DNA of 64,000 nucleotides from Sporosarcina sp. FSL K6-1508. Lineage in GTDB: Bacteria; Bacillota; Bacilli; Bacillales_A; Planococcaceae. Position 1 is the first letter of the stretch, and each line of letters begins with the position of its first letter. The position numbers were made by a program, and so were the translations under genes. The stretch covers positions 124,001-188,000 of the forward strand of contig NZ_JBBOXF010000002.1 in assembly GCF_038007465.1 (NCBI RefSeq). The letters run 5' to 3'. Shown in pieces: positions 17,110 through 25,413 of this stretch. The notes beneath the pieces were generated by a model. That model was not told where the DNA came from. It saw only the letters and a list, made by a program, of their open reading frames with translations, and did no database searches.

Positions 17110-17282
17110 TCCAATACCTCCTAAATGCGTTACTTATACAATACCTAATATCCTTCTTTTAGGCAATTGCATAAAATAAATATAACTATTCGCCTGGTAC
17201 AAAATACCCTCATCATAAACTAGTAGTTCTCTTACATGGCTATGTATATCATTTTTCTTATCTCCTTCCTGAAATAAAACAT

Positions 17283-17326
17283 CTTTCCGTCTAATTTCGA
17301 CAATTAAGTGAAAATTAGACGGAAAG
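17283..17326 (-). terminator. Long hairpin between gene clusters
   Basis: CTTTCCGTCTAATTT (17284 on) pairs with AAATTAGACGGAAAG across a 13-nt loop. A smaller CTAAC/GTTAG hairpin follows at 17329-17342. No long T-run, so termination strength is uncertain. Confidence 0.6.
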
Positions 17327-17360
17327 ACCTAACCGAAGTTAGCATCTTTCCCGTATATAT

Positions 17361-18020
17361 TTAAGCTCCTACGCTGACATCATAGTGTTGTGTACCTATA
17401 CAATCCAGTTCATCCACCATGCTAAAATCCGTAGAATGTTCTTGGAGCATGTCCGCACTTAGAAGTTCAACTTGTATATCTGTTTTACGCTCTACAAGAA
17501 CAGATAAGATATCTTTTCTTGAAAACGCACCGAAACCATTCGAATTAATCCAAGCACGTCCACTTCCATCACTCACATGAATGAAGCCCTGTTCTTCTCC
17601 GATGACTTCTACAATCCACAGCTGTTCCCCGATTCTACAATCATTGATTTTCGCATTTGCACTTGCCGCCAATATGGTCGTTACCGCTACTGGCTCAGGT
17701 TCCTTTTTCCAATCACTCATTGTCAACTTTTCTTTATCTTCTATAAAGACTTCTACCTCTTCTGTTATAGATAGATTTAAACTATCCGACAATGTGTTGA
17801 AAAATGAATTATGTTCTTCAGTAAGAACAGAGACCTCATAAGGCACGACCACTTCTTCCTGAATACAATTGACAACCTTTACGGGCAATTCAATGATTTC
17901 ATCAAGTGCTTCTCCATTTGCAGTAGCTGGCAAATAACAACGTAAATCACAATAAGTTTGAAAAATCCAAGTAAACAACAAAAAACCATGTATAAAAAGC
18001 GCTTCAAAAATGAATATCAT
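17361..18020 (-). CDS. Hypothetical membrane-anchored protein with SH3-like region
   Basis: 219 residues. An N-terminal hydrophobic helix (MIFIFEALFIHGFLLFTWIF) would anchor it. Residues about 115-165 (NDCRIGEQLWIVEVIGEEQGFIHVSDGSGRAWI, given in parts) resemble a bacterial SH3 wall-binding fold. ATG after GAGGAATTAAT. Lies 34 nt downstream of the helicase gene, likely the same transcript. Confidence 0.65.
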   Translation of the reverse strand: MIFIFEALFIHGFLLFTWIFQTYCDLRCYLPATANGEALDEIIELPVKVVNCIQEEVVVPYEVSVLTEEHNSFFNTLSDSLNLSITEEVEVFIEDKEKLTMSDWKKEPEPVAVTTILAASANAKINDCRIGEQLWIVEVIGEEQGFIHVSDGSGRAWINSNGFGAFSRKDILSVLVERKTDIQVELLSADMLQEHSTDFSMVDELDCIGTQHYDVSVGA

Positions 18021-18054
18021 ATTAATTCCTCCAATTTCTTATTAGTGTTAACTC

Positions 18055-21000
18055 TTAACCAAAAAGATCAAAGACAAGTTGTCCCTCGGACGATGCCCCA
18101 TTTTTTGATTTTCTCTTATTAGCATGGGTTTGCTTTATCTCAACTATATTAATGACAGGCGAATGTTTAACCTGCGTTTCTGTTGTGATAGCAACTTCTG
18201 GCTCAATTGACTGTTGAATTTTTGTCAAATGATATAAAATTGCTCCATCCGATATGAAGTCCCGGGCAACCCCAAAAGCTTCAATCATATCAACTTCGAG
18301 TACGCCGCCACTAAACGTGAATCCTGTCACTTGTCCCCTAGCTATATTTTGCGATAGCTCTTCTTTTTGTAACAACATCTGCCTCTTCGTAACTTCACCC
18401 GTTATCTCAACATCTATCCATTTTTCAAATTGCATTAAGATTGTTGGGGACAGTTTTTCTTTTTTCTTACCTATGTTTGCGAGAAGCTCGCGTGCACGAT
18501 CAGACGTTTGATGAATCCATTCCTCTGCAGAACCTTTTACTATGGTTCCACCCTTCTTAACGCTTTCTATTAGCATGGATTGGAGGTCCCCATCGTCACC
18601 GAGCATAGCGGATAATCCGTCTGCAGATACATCACCATTAATGGCGGCTGTCGCGCGGTTCTTTAATGCGATAAGTTCGGCCATTTTCTCTTGGAATGTA
18701 TCAGCATACGCCAGGTAAAAGAGGCGGCACTCTTCAGTTTGTCCGATGCGCCAGGACCTTCTGCTAGATTGATTTATGGTGAACAGGCTCCAAGAAAATT
18801 GATAGTAAATAAGTGTAGGTGTGCATAACAGATCTAAGCCCACTTTTACAAGCTCTTGGCTGACAATGCACACATCATAACCCTCAACTTCTATCTTTTT
18901 CTTTAGCCATTCACTACGTGCATTTGTGCTAGTTGTACTGCTATCCAGCACGCATACTTTCGCTCCAATTTCCTCTAACTTACGCTTTAGTCGGGGCCGG
19001 ACATCCCGTTGCTCTACAGATGAACCTGTGTCCTTCACGTAGACAATGGATTTTCGACCCTCCGACATTTCACCCTCTATGATTTCCTGTAGCTTTTTCT
19101 CTTTCGGCAATGTACAATCTTCCGATAAATGAGTCGCTTCCCATATCACTTCTCGTGCTCCGGACTCTGTTTTAAATGTCGCACTTGGAAATGTGAATGG
19201 GTTATCTGCATATGCAATGCCGTAATCTGTCATTGACATGTATAACTTATATCCGTCTTCCCTAGCATCGATTTCATATTCAAAGGCACTTATCATCCCT
19301 CGATAATGACTCTCTAATTCACTGGACATCGGAACAAATATAGTTGGTGTATCGACTAACTCAACCGGTTCTGGCCAAACATCTTTCAAACGTACATTGA
19401 TAACGTTTTGAATCATGTAACGACCATAGATAAACGGAGAGATACCTGGTAGCACCTTCTTGCTTGTCCTACGATCCCCACCACGTGAATTTGTATTTGT
19501 GTATTCACCTGCAGCTTCTTTCCTTACAACGACTGTTTCTTCAACGTTTCCATATTCTTCGTTGAATCGAGTTACTTCCTCATAACGGAAACCACTTGCA
19601 ACCATGTCATAAGGGAACATACGCCATAGGAGATAATAAATATCTTCACTTTTACCTCCAAATAACGTTCCCGTGCCAGCAACAACTTTTTTTGACGCCT
19701 GGACGATGGAACCCAACGCATTTCCTTGTGCTGTCATGCCGCCTTTCAATTCATGAACTTCATCCACAATTGAAAGGTCGAAGAAATTGTTCATCTTTCT
19801 TCGGATATATTCGACTGCAGCGATGCGTCTTGGCATTCCAACAGCTGTCGGAATTTCGGGTTGTCTGCTCTGCACGTAGGAAAGCAGTTTCGAATTCTCC
19901 TGATTGATCGCATGAATAATTTTATTTTCGTATTTACACCACTCAGCAAAATTACTAAATCGGTTGGGGGCTGTTTTTGTCCAAAGCGACGATTGACAAT
20001 GAAAACAAAAAGCATTGGCAGGCTTCACGCTATTGTGTAAACGTCGTGATTCACCAAACTCTATGTCAGTCATGCTATGTGTCACAGGTACAGTAAACTC
20101 ATTCCCATCTTCGTCAGTGTCTGTTATTGTGTGCTCTACTGTTTGATGCGGCTTACCACAAGCAGAACAATATAAACCATTACGATATGCCGGTAGTTCA
20201 AGTTCACGCTGTTGCGTCGTTCTGCTGTACTTGTATCGGACAGCTGGAACGGTCCGTGCATCCCCTCTCATTGTCGTAAATGAAATGACAAAGAAAGTGG
20301 GCACCTTTGGCTTTTGCTTGCCTTGTCTAACCCATTCGGAGTGGAAACGAATCAACTCAGTTGTGTTCTTTATTACATGAACGGCAGCATGAGGAATCAA
20401 TATTTTGATTTCCTCTGGCCACTTTTTAGTTAAATTTGGTGGACACATCAAACACACGTGATAACCCGATTTTCCTTTCATAGCGTGAATACCATCTGCA
20501 ACGGCAGTCATGATACTCGACTTACCAGTGGACATTTCACCCTGTATAATAACCGACTTTTGCGACATTAGTCGTTTGACGATTGCAGTTGCAGTGTGCG
20601 ATTGAACAGGAAATAATTCACGCGGATAGCTTTTGAAATGTGCTAAGCTATCATCTTCAATCGGATTGTGTGTAGGAGTAACCTTTTCCGATAGTTTCTC
20701 AACCATTGCTTCGTTATATGTCATTAAATAAGAAGTCAGGTCTTTCGTTTCAAGAAGACAATTTCCATCGCCTTCTTTCGGAAATTGGATTATCTTCTCC
20801 TGTAACAAACGTTCGATAAATAGATCCGCCTGCTCTTCGGTTAAATCAATCGAATAGAGATAGAGTCCTTCCGGAAATAAGGATTCGTCCTTATATAACT
20901 CGTGTTTTCTCAAATGATGGCACCGTATCAATTCCTCCAATACGGTATCTTCCCACTCAGGCAAAATGTGCAAGCCATATGTAGAACCGCCTAAGAGTTG

Positions 21001-21408
21001 AGCGATATCTGTTGCGGGATTACCATCAAACGAAAGAACATATTTACTGTTGTTCAAAACATCATCATGAACAATGGCAAGTGCTTTTCGGTTCTGATTC
21101 AAAGTCATTGGGAATTTCTCGTACTTCCCTTTTTCAGCAGCTAATGGTTTCTCGCTGTGAAAACGGTAGCCTGTCAATTCCTTAGTACCGTAACCGAATT
21201 TCAAACCGCCAGTAGATCCGATATCAATTGCCCCTCTGATTGATTGCAATGCTGAATCACTTCCACTAACGATTGTAAATAGAAGTTTGTCCTCATACCT
21301 ATTGGATTTCTCGAATGCCAATGCATAACAAAATACTTCATGCCAGGCTTGCTTCAAATAGACTTGAAACATTTTCGGATTGTCTGTTGTTTCTGCGATA
21401 TAATTCAT
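18055..21408 (-). CDS. SNF2-like superfamily 2 helicase/ATPase
   Basis: 1117 residues. Walker A GEMSTGKSS at 290-298, DEVH box at 549-552, motif VI QSSRRSWRIGQ at 880-890, typical of SNF2/Rad54-like dsDNA translocases. A zinc ribbon is inserted between the motifs (C414xxC417 and C468xxC471). The N-terminal 250 residues are unrecognised. The C-terminal tail ends QLVFDLFG, weakly clamp-motif-like. Such helicases are common on large Bacillus plasmids and integrative elements, with presumed roles in replication or anti-defence. TAGGAGGAAAATTAATA precedes the ATG, itself preceded by a terminator hairpin. Confidence 0.88.
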   Translation of the reverse strand: MNYIAETTDNPKMFQVYLKQAWHEVFCYALAFEKSNRYEDKLLFTIVSGSDSALQSIRGAIDIGSTGGLKFGYGTKELTGYRFHSEKPLAAEKGKYEKFPMTLNQNRKALAIVHDDVLNNSKYVLSFDGNPATDIAQLLGGSTYGLHILPEWEDTVLEELIRCHHLRKHELYKDESLFPEGLYLYSIDLTEEQADLFIERLLQEKIIQFPKEGDGNCLLETKDLTSYLMTYNEAMVEKLSEKVTPTHNPIEDDSLAHFKSYPRELFPVQSHTATAIVKRLMSQKSVIIQGEMSTGKSSIMTAVADGIHAMKGKSGYHVCLMCPPNLTKKWPEEIKILIPHAAVHVIKNTTELIRFHSEWVRQGKQKPKVPTFFVISFTTMRGDARTVPAVRYKYSRTTQQRELELPAYRNGLYCSACGKPHQTVEHTITDTDEDGNEFTVPVTHSMTDIEFGESRRLHNSVKPANAFCFHCQSSLWTKTAPNRFSNFAEWCKYENKIIHAINQENSKLLSYVQSRQPEIPTAVGMPRRIAAVEYIRRKMNNFFDLSIVDEVHELKGGMTAQGNALGSIVQASKKVVAGTGTLFGGKSEDIYYLLWRMFPYDMVASGFRYEEVTRFNEEYGNVEETVVVRKEAAGEYTNTNSRGGDRRTSKKVLPGISPFIYGRYMIQNVINVRLKDVWPEPVELVDTPTIFVPMSSELESHYRGMISAFEYEIDAREDGYKLYMSMTDYGIAYADNPFTFPSATFKTESGAREVIWEATHLSEDCTLPKEKKLQEIIEGEMSEGRKSIVYVKDTGSSVEQRDVRPRLKRKLEEIGAKVCVLDSSTTSTNARSEWLKKKIEVEGYDVCIVSQELVKVGLDLLCTPTLIYYQFSWSLFTINQSSRRSWRIGQTEECRLFYLAYADTFQEKMAELIALKNRATAAINGDVSADGLSAMLGDDGDLQSMLIESVKKGGTIVKGSAEEWIHQTSDRARELLANIGKKKEKLSPTILMQFEKWIDVEITGEVTKRQMLLQKEELSQNIARGQVTGFTFSGGVLEVDMIEAFGVARDFISDGAILYHLTKIQQSIEPEVAITTETQVKHSPVINIVEIKQTHANKRKSKNGASSEGQLVFDLFG

Positions 21409-21428
21409 TATTAATTTTCCTCCTATAT

Positions 21429-21494
21429 AAAAAACAACCCGTACAAACAGTTCTTACATATAGTAAGAAACCGTTCACTGGATTGTTTTCGCCT
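21429..21494 (-). terminator. Leader terminator before the helicase gene
   Basis: Minus strand: AACAATCC...AACGGTTTCTTAC, loop TATAT, GTAAGAACTGTT...GGGTTGTT, then TTTTTT and the ribosome site about 6 nt later. The outer stem contains G-U pairs. It could attenuate helicase expression. Confidence 0.65.
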
Positions 21495-21583
21495 CAAAAT
21501 ACTAATTTATTTATAATAATCCTAAATTGCTTGTAGGATTACATCCCCTTCTGCCTCATTTAAATCCATCCATCCATCACTAC

Positions 21584-22657
21584 CTAAATCAAGAGGATAG
21601 TTAGTCGCGTTGCCATATGGTTGGCCCAGACACTCCGCTGAATAGCTGCAGGTTGGAAACCATCTCCATCGGCATGCCGAACCTCATAATAATGCAGATG
21701 CCCCTTGCGTTCAGACGTTGGTATCCGATAAGAACGAGCCGTGACAATTGCTGTGCCTCGAATTACATTTTTTTCATCTGTCGGGCCCGCTTCAATTTCT
21801 GCTGGGATAGCAACGGCAACACGGTCAAAATCAGCTATCAAGCTATTTGCCGCCTTTTGAATAATTTCGCCGTATTTCATCAATGATTCCCCTTCACTGC
21901 TCGACCATCCCCGTACATACTCAAAGGAGTAATCGGAGGTATCAAGACCAAAGTAAGAACAAATAATGAAAGCTACACCCTCTGCTACACATTCCATTTC
22001 TTCCTTTGTTGTCTCATGATGGCTACGTCGATGTACACGACTATGGACCAGCTCATGTACGGCAGTTTTGGCCAGATGATTTACAGAAAGACTTGGGTCG
22101 AGAACAATCAAATGCGATGCAGGTTTGTAGTAACCATTAGCTCCGTTCGCAAATGCAATATGCACTGGACAATCATCTTCAGCGGCTAACAACTTCATCC
22201 ACTGAAAAATACGAACAGCTTCATCAGATTCTCCCTCAAGGCGTAGTTTCACTTTGTCAATTGGTAGTGGTTCACCATCTGTTTGACTTACATCAAAGAC
22301 AGGTACACCCAAATATCCTATCAATTTCGATTCTTCTACACCTGTTACTTTATCTTTTTCTTTTTTAAATCGTGGAGCAAGGATCCGTATTGATTTTTGT
22401 CCTTTAATAACAGTACGGTTTAGTGATTGCCACTTTTTAAATGATGCAACATACGAGGAGTTTTTAAATTGTGCCCGTATAAGCATGATGTTGTTAAATG
22501 AATACGTTGGCATCAATGCTGACATCTGAAGGATGGCTTTGAAATTCTCGGGATTGTACTGGAAATTTCTTACCCCTTCATTAAGCTGATCCAACAATTG
22601 TTGCACCTGCTCATTCTTTTCTTCGGTAGAGTTTCGTAAATACGATTTTCTAGCCAT
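21584..22657 (-). CDS. ArdC-like protein: ssDNA-binding domain plus IrrE-type metallopeptidase
   Basis: 357 residues. The N-terminal part (about 15-125) matches the ArdC N-terminal/DUF1738-like ssDNA-binding region (FKAILQMSALMPTYSFNNIMLI, FKKWQSLNRTVIKGQKSIRIL). A zinc peptidase-like domain follows with HELVH at 201-205. ArdC proteins protect incoming plasmid DNA from restriction. Start at ATG 22657, just after AAAGGGTGTTAGTT, the conserved ribosome region of a leader element (22690-22840). An upstream in-frame GTG/TTG start would lie inside the leader and is unlikely. Confidence 0.85.
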   Translation of the reverse strand: MARKSYLRNSTEEKNEQVQQLLDQLNEGVRNFQYNPENFKAILQMSALMPTYSFNNIMLIRAQFKNSSYVASFKKWQSLNRTVIKGQKSIRILAPRFKKEKDKVTGVEESKLIGYLGVPVFDVSQTDGEPLPIDKVKLRLEGESDEAVRIFQWMKLLAAEDDCPVHIAFANGANGYYKPASHLIVLDPSLSVNHLAKTAVHELVHSRVHRRSHHETTKEEMECVAEGVAFIICSYFGLDTSDYSFEYVRGWSSSEGESLMKYGEIIQKAANSLIADFDRVAVAIPAEIEAGPTDEKNVIRGTAIVTARSYRIPTSERKGHLHYYEVRHADGDGFQPAAIQRSVWANHMATRLTILLI

Positions 22658-22689
22658 AACTAACACCCTTTCCCATTGTTTTTTACTAA

Positions 22690-22840
22690 TCTCTTAAAGT
22701 TCTGAGAACGCAAAAAAGCCTTTGGGCAGTTTGGTTGCACAGCAAAAAAGAAAAGATGCTATGGTACACAAACAGCCCAAAGGCTTAAAATAGTCGTCAC
22801 CGCAGAATCACACCAGAAGGTGAATTTGCAAAAAAAATTA
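22690..22840 (-). ncRNA. Attenuator-type leader RNA, class A copy 1
   Basis: Minus-strand order: small hairpin CACCTTCTGGTG, conserved linker GATTCTGCGGTGACGACTAT, then a long hairpin (AAGCCTTTGGGC pairing with GCCCAAAGGCTT, inner GTTTG/CAAAC and TAGCA/TGCTG stems), T6, then GCGTTCTC and the ribosome region. Arms lie at 22775-22786 and 22716-22727. Three further copies at 35.1, 39.4 and 42.2 kb precede other genes. Confidence 0.8.
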
Positions 22841-22885
22841 AGAGAAAATGTATACATCAAGTATAACTGAATGGATGAGAAAAAA

Positions 22886-23164
22886 CTACCTTGTTGAAAC
22901 AAAATCAGCTATCGATGCAACAGAATAACCAGGGATTCCTGTAAACAACAAACCATTGACATAGAAACCGTTTTGAACACAATCCTGTACTACACTGAAT
23001 GCTTCTTCTAACTTAAGTGTCTTGCCCAGGGTACGCACCATATAATTACCGTGATCAACTACCATAATTTCGATCGCTAATGAGTCATTTTCTTCAGTTA
23101 AGGCAAATCCAAATTCAAATTGACCCATACAATTTATCTGCACATAGTCTATTACGTGTTTCAT
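22886..23164 (-). CDS. Hypothetical protein (92 aa) behind a class B leader
   Basis: Starts MKHVIDYVQINCMGQFEFGF; the ATG at 23164 follows GGAAAGGGGAATATTGAT. A longer in-frame start at 23260 lies inside the conserved leader and is rejected. Mixed alpha/beta, no family recognised. The leader variant here is repeated, without an intact gene, at 31.0 kb. Confidence 0.7.
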   Translation of the reverse strand: MKHVIDYVQINCMGQFEFGFALTEENDSLAIEIMVVDHGNYMVRTLGKTLKLEEAFSVVQDCVQNGFYVNGLLFTGIPGYSVASIADFVSTR

Positions 23165-23192
23165 ATCAATATTCCCCTTTCCATCACTCGAC

Positions 23193-23282
23193 CAAAAAAC
23201 GCTCTTCGGAAACCTCACGAAATAAACGTGTGGCTCCAAAGAGCGTGGATAGTCAGTCACCTGCGGATACTAATTTCATATC
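23193..23282 (-). ncRNA. Attenuator-type leader RNA, class B copy 1
   Basis: Minus strand: CCGCAGGTGACTGACTATCC, then a hairpin (CGCTCTTTGG, 23236-23245, pairing with CCGAAGAGCG, 23200-23209; inner CACG/CGTG) followed by T6. The linker aligns with class A (GCGGTGACGACTAT). Confidence 0.7.
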
Positions 23283-23505
23283 GCTTTGAATGACAACATT
23301 ATATCATGAAAGAAGTTTATTGAAAAGGACAGCAACGTATGGACGTTCTAACATTGTTCTCCTTTCAGAAAAGGTTAAGTAATATACTCTACGCCGGACT
23401 TCCTTGTTTAGTTGTTTAACAGTATTTTGTTTTAGATGTTTTAGATGTTTATTGTTTACAAGATTCCTAACCCTATATGGGACAAGGGGTTAGGAAGCCT
23501 ATGTA

Positions 23506-23706
23506 TAACAGAAACAGGGTATAAGATAACACAAACAGGGTTAATAGCAACAAAAACAGGGTTAAGGGTAACTTATTTAGGGTCTAACTATAACAAAAAC
23601 AGGGTTAAGAGTAACATATACAGGGCTAAACCTGTTTTCAGCTACGAAAGATAACAAAAACAGGGCCATATTAAATATGAAGTTGAAAGGTAACAGAAAC
23701 AGGGTC
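23506..23706 (+). repeat. Rep iterons (15-16 bp)
   Basis: Copies of TAACAGAAACAGGGT and close variants at about 23506, 23527, 23548, 23591, 23612, 23652 and 23691, with a degenerate one (TAACTTATTTAGGGT) at 23569. Spacing is about 21-22 bp for many, i.e. two helical turns, so Rep would bind the same DNA face. Confidence 0.82.
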
Positions 23707-23990
23707 AACACAATCAAATATAGCCGCTTAAATTAATTATCCATCCATATATACATGAAAGGTAACAGAAACAGGGTCAATACAATCGAATATAGCCACT
23801 TAAATCAACTATCCATCCATATATACATGAAAGGTAACAGAAACAGGGTCAACACAATTGAATAAAGCTGCTTAAATCAATTATCCATCCATATATACAT
23901 GAAAGATAACAGAAACAGGGTCAATACAATCGAATATAGCCACTTAAATCAATTACCCATCCATATATACATGAAAGGTAACACGATATA
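23685..23990 (+). repeat. 72-bp tandem repeats, four units plus a partial fifth
   Basis: Units start at 23685, 23757, 23829 and 23901. Each begins GAAAGGTAACAGAAACAGGG and ends CCATCCATATATACAT. A fifth partial unit starts at 23973. Units differ at a few positions (AATATAGCC vs AATAAAGCT), so they are not a recent duplication only. Confidence 0.88.
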
Positions 23991-24039
23991 GCACCAAATG
24001 TTATACTTAAACATATTGGAATTGAATGGAGGTACTACT

Positions 24040-25269
24040 ATGTCTGAAACTCCTTTACCGTTAATAGATGTTCGATTTAGTCCTGAAAATATCATTACGA
24101 AGTCAAATATGCTCATAGATTCAAGCTACAGACTAACTGCACTTGAATCAAAGCTAATATTGACATTATTCTCAAACGTTCAGCCGTCAGATCAAGATTT
24201 AAATACATACGTTTTTCCCATTATGACTTTCGTGGATCTCTTGGAACTGAAAAGCAATTCTATGTATAAGGATTTACGTAAGATAACAAAAGGACTCTTG
24301 GAAAAATCATTTGAAATCAAAATGGGAGACGAGATTCACCAAGTATCATGGTTGTCTTATGTAAAATATAATGAGAAAAAAGGATCCATTACTTTACGTT
24401 TCGACTCTTTTTGGAAACCCTATATTCTTCATATCCAAAAGAACTTTACTACCTATAAGCTGGGCAATATAACAAAATTAAAAAGTTCCTATTCCATACG
24501 ACTCTATGAATTGTTAAAGCAACGTCAAGGTTTAAGAACTCGAACCTTTAACCTCGATGAATTAAGAGATAAGCTTGGCATCCCTGAAGACACCTATCCT
24601 AAGTATGCAAATTTTAAGCAGCGTATTCTTCTCACTGCACAACGTGAACTGCTTCAAGAATCAGATATATCGTTTGATTTTATAGAAATCAAACATGGTC
24701 GAGCCGTAGAAAAAATCAAGTTCCAAATTAACAATAATAGCAATACTGTCGCACTACCAATTCAAGTAAACCCTACCTATCCTGAAGAGAAATCTTTCTT
24801 GTTACGCGAATTACTCGTAACTGGAATTGCGCAAGAAGATGCAGAAAAACTGATTTCGCTCTTTACCGAAGAACGTATTATCGAAAATTTAAATTATACA
24901 AATGAACGAATAAAATTGGGTCACGTAAAAAAACCAGCTGCCTATCTTAAACGAGCCATTGAACAAAATTTCGCCAGTACTAAGTCAACAAAACAAGAGA
25001 TTGTTCCAGAATGGATGGACAAAAAGAATAATTCGATTACCATTGGCGCCCCAGACGAACAAGAAAGTTTACTCTTAAATGCACTTGACTTAATGAAGTC
25101 AATCGGAAATTCTGAAGAGAAGATTGACAACGATATTTCAATTATGATGCGCAAATTTCAAAATCATCAAATTGAAACGGTAGGACGACCTTATCTAAAA
25201 TTTAATGATCCATACCTGCAACAGATCGGCTTATCTGTTATAGATAATTTGCAAATTAAGGACAAGTAA
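24040..25269 (+). CDS. Replication initiator protein (Rep_3 / RepB type)
   Basis: 409 residues. Two winged-helix domains typical of Rep_3 initiators: first around 25-150 (NIITKSNMLIDSSYRLTALESKLILTL), second around 150-260 (SYSIRLYELLKQR, then FNLDELRDKLGI). The C-terminal third is less conserved. Start at 24040 is set by TGGAGGTACTACT; the in-frame ATG at 23998 lacks a site. It binds the iterons immediately upstream to start plasmid replication and to control copy number. A symmetric terminator follows. Confidence 0.92.
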   Translation: MSETPLPLIDVRFSPENIITKSNMLIDSSYRLTALESKLILTLFSNVQPSDQDLNTYVFPIMTFVDLLELKSNSMYKDLRKITKGLLEKSFEIKMGDEIHQVSWLSYVKYNEKKGSITLRFDSFWKPYILHIQKNFTTYKLGNITKLKSSYSIRLYELLKQRQGLRTRTFNLDELRDKLGIPEDTYPKYANFKQRILLTAQRELLQESDISFDFIEIKHGRAVEKIKFQINNNSNTVALPIQVNPTYPEEKSFLLRELLVTGIAQEDAEKLISLFTEERIIENLNYTNERIKLGHVKKPAAYLKRAIEQNFASTKSTKQEIVPEWMDKKNNSITIGAPDEQESLLLNALDLMKSIGNSEEKIDNDISIMMRKFQNHQIETVGRPYLKFNDPYLQQIGLSVIDNLQIKDK

Positions 25270-25300
25270 GTTAGGAGGATTGACAATAAATTTGTGAAAT

Positions 25301-25340
25301 AAAAAGACACACACTTTATTTAAAGTGTGTGTCTTGTTTA
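25301..25340 (+). terminator. Terminator of the rep gene
   Basis: AAGACACACACTTTA pairs perfectly with TAAAGTGTGTGTCTT, followed by GTTTA; A5 on the other side, so it may work in both directions between rep and the convergent 25414 gene. Confidence 0.88.
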
Positions 25341-25413
25341 AAAGGATTACCACATAAGTTCCGAAATGTTAGAAGACGGGGAGTATTTGATACTTACATT
25401 CCAAGGATATAAC

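Larger units (their letters stand above)
23506..23990. other. Probable replication origin (iteron region)
   Basis: Upstream of the Rep gene. Contains at least eight short iterons (TAACAnAAACAGGGT) and a 72-bp tandem array, each unit with one iteron and a DnaA-box-like TTATCCATC. AT-rich, as expected for melting. This is the layout of Rep_3-type theta replicons. Confidence 0.82.

Noticed and set aside
22690..22840. The leader as a T-box or GEMM (c-di-GMP) riboswitch
   Set aside because: The T-box AGGGTGGNACCGCG and GEMM cores are not present; the genes are not amino acid or c-di-GMP genes.
23506..23990. CRISPR array
   Set aside because: The repeats are directly adjacent iterons and 72-bp tandem units without unique spacers; Rep gene follows; no cas genes.
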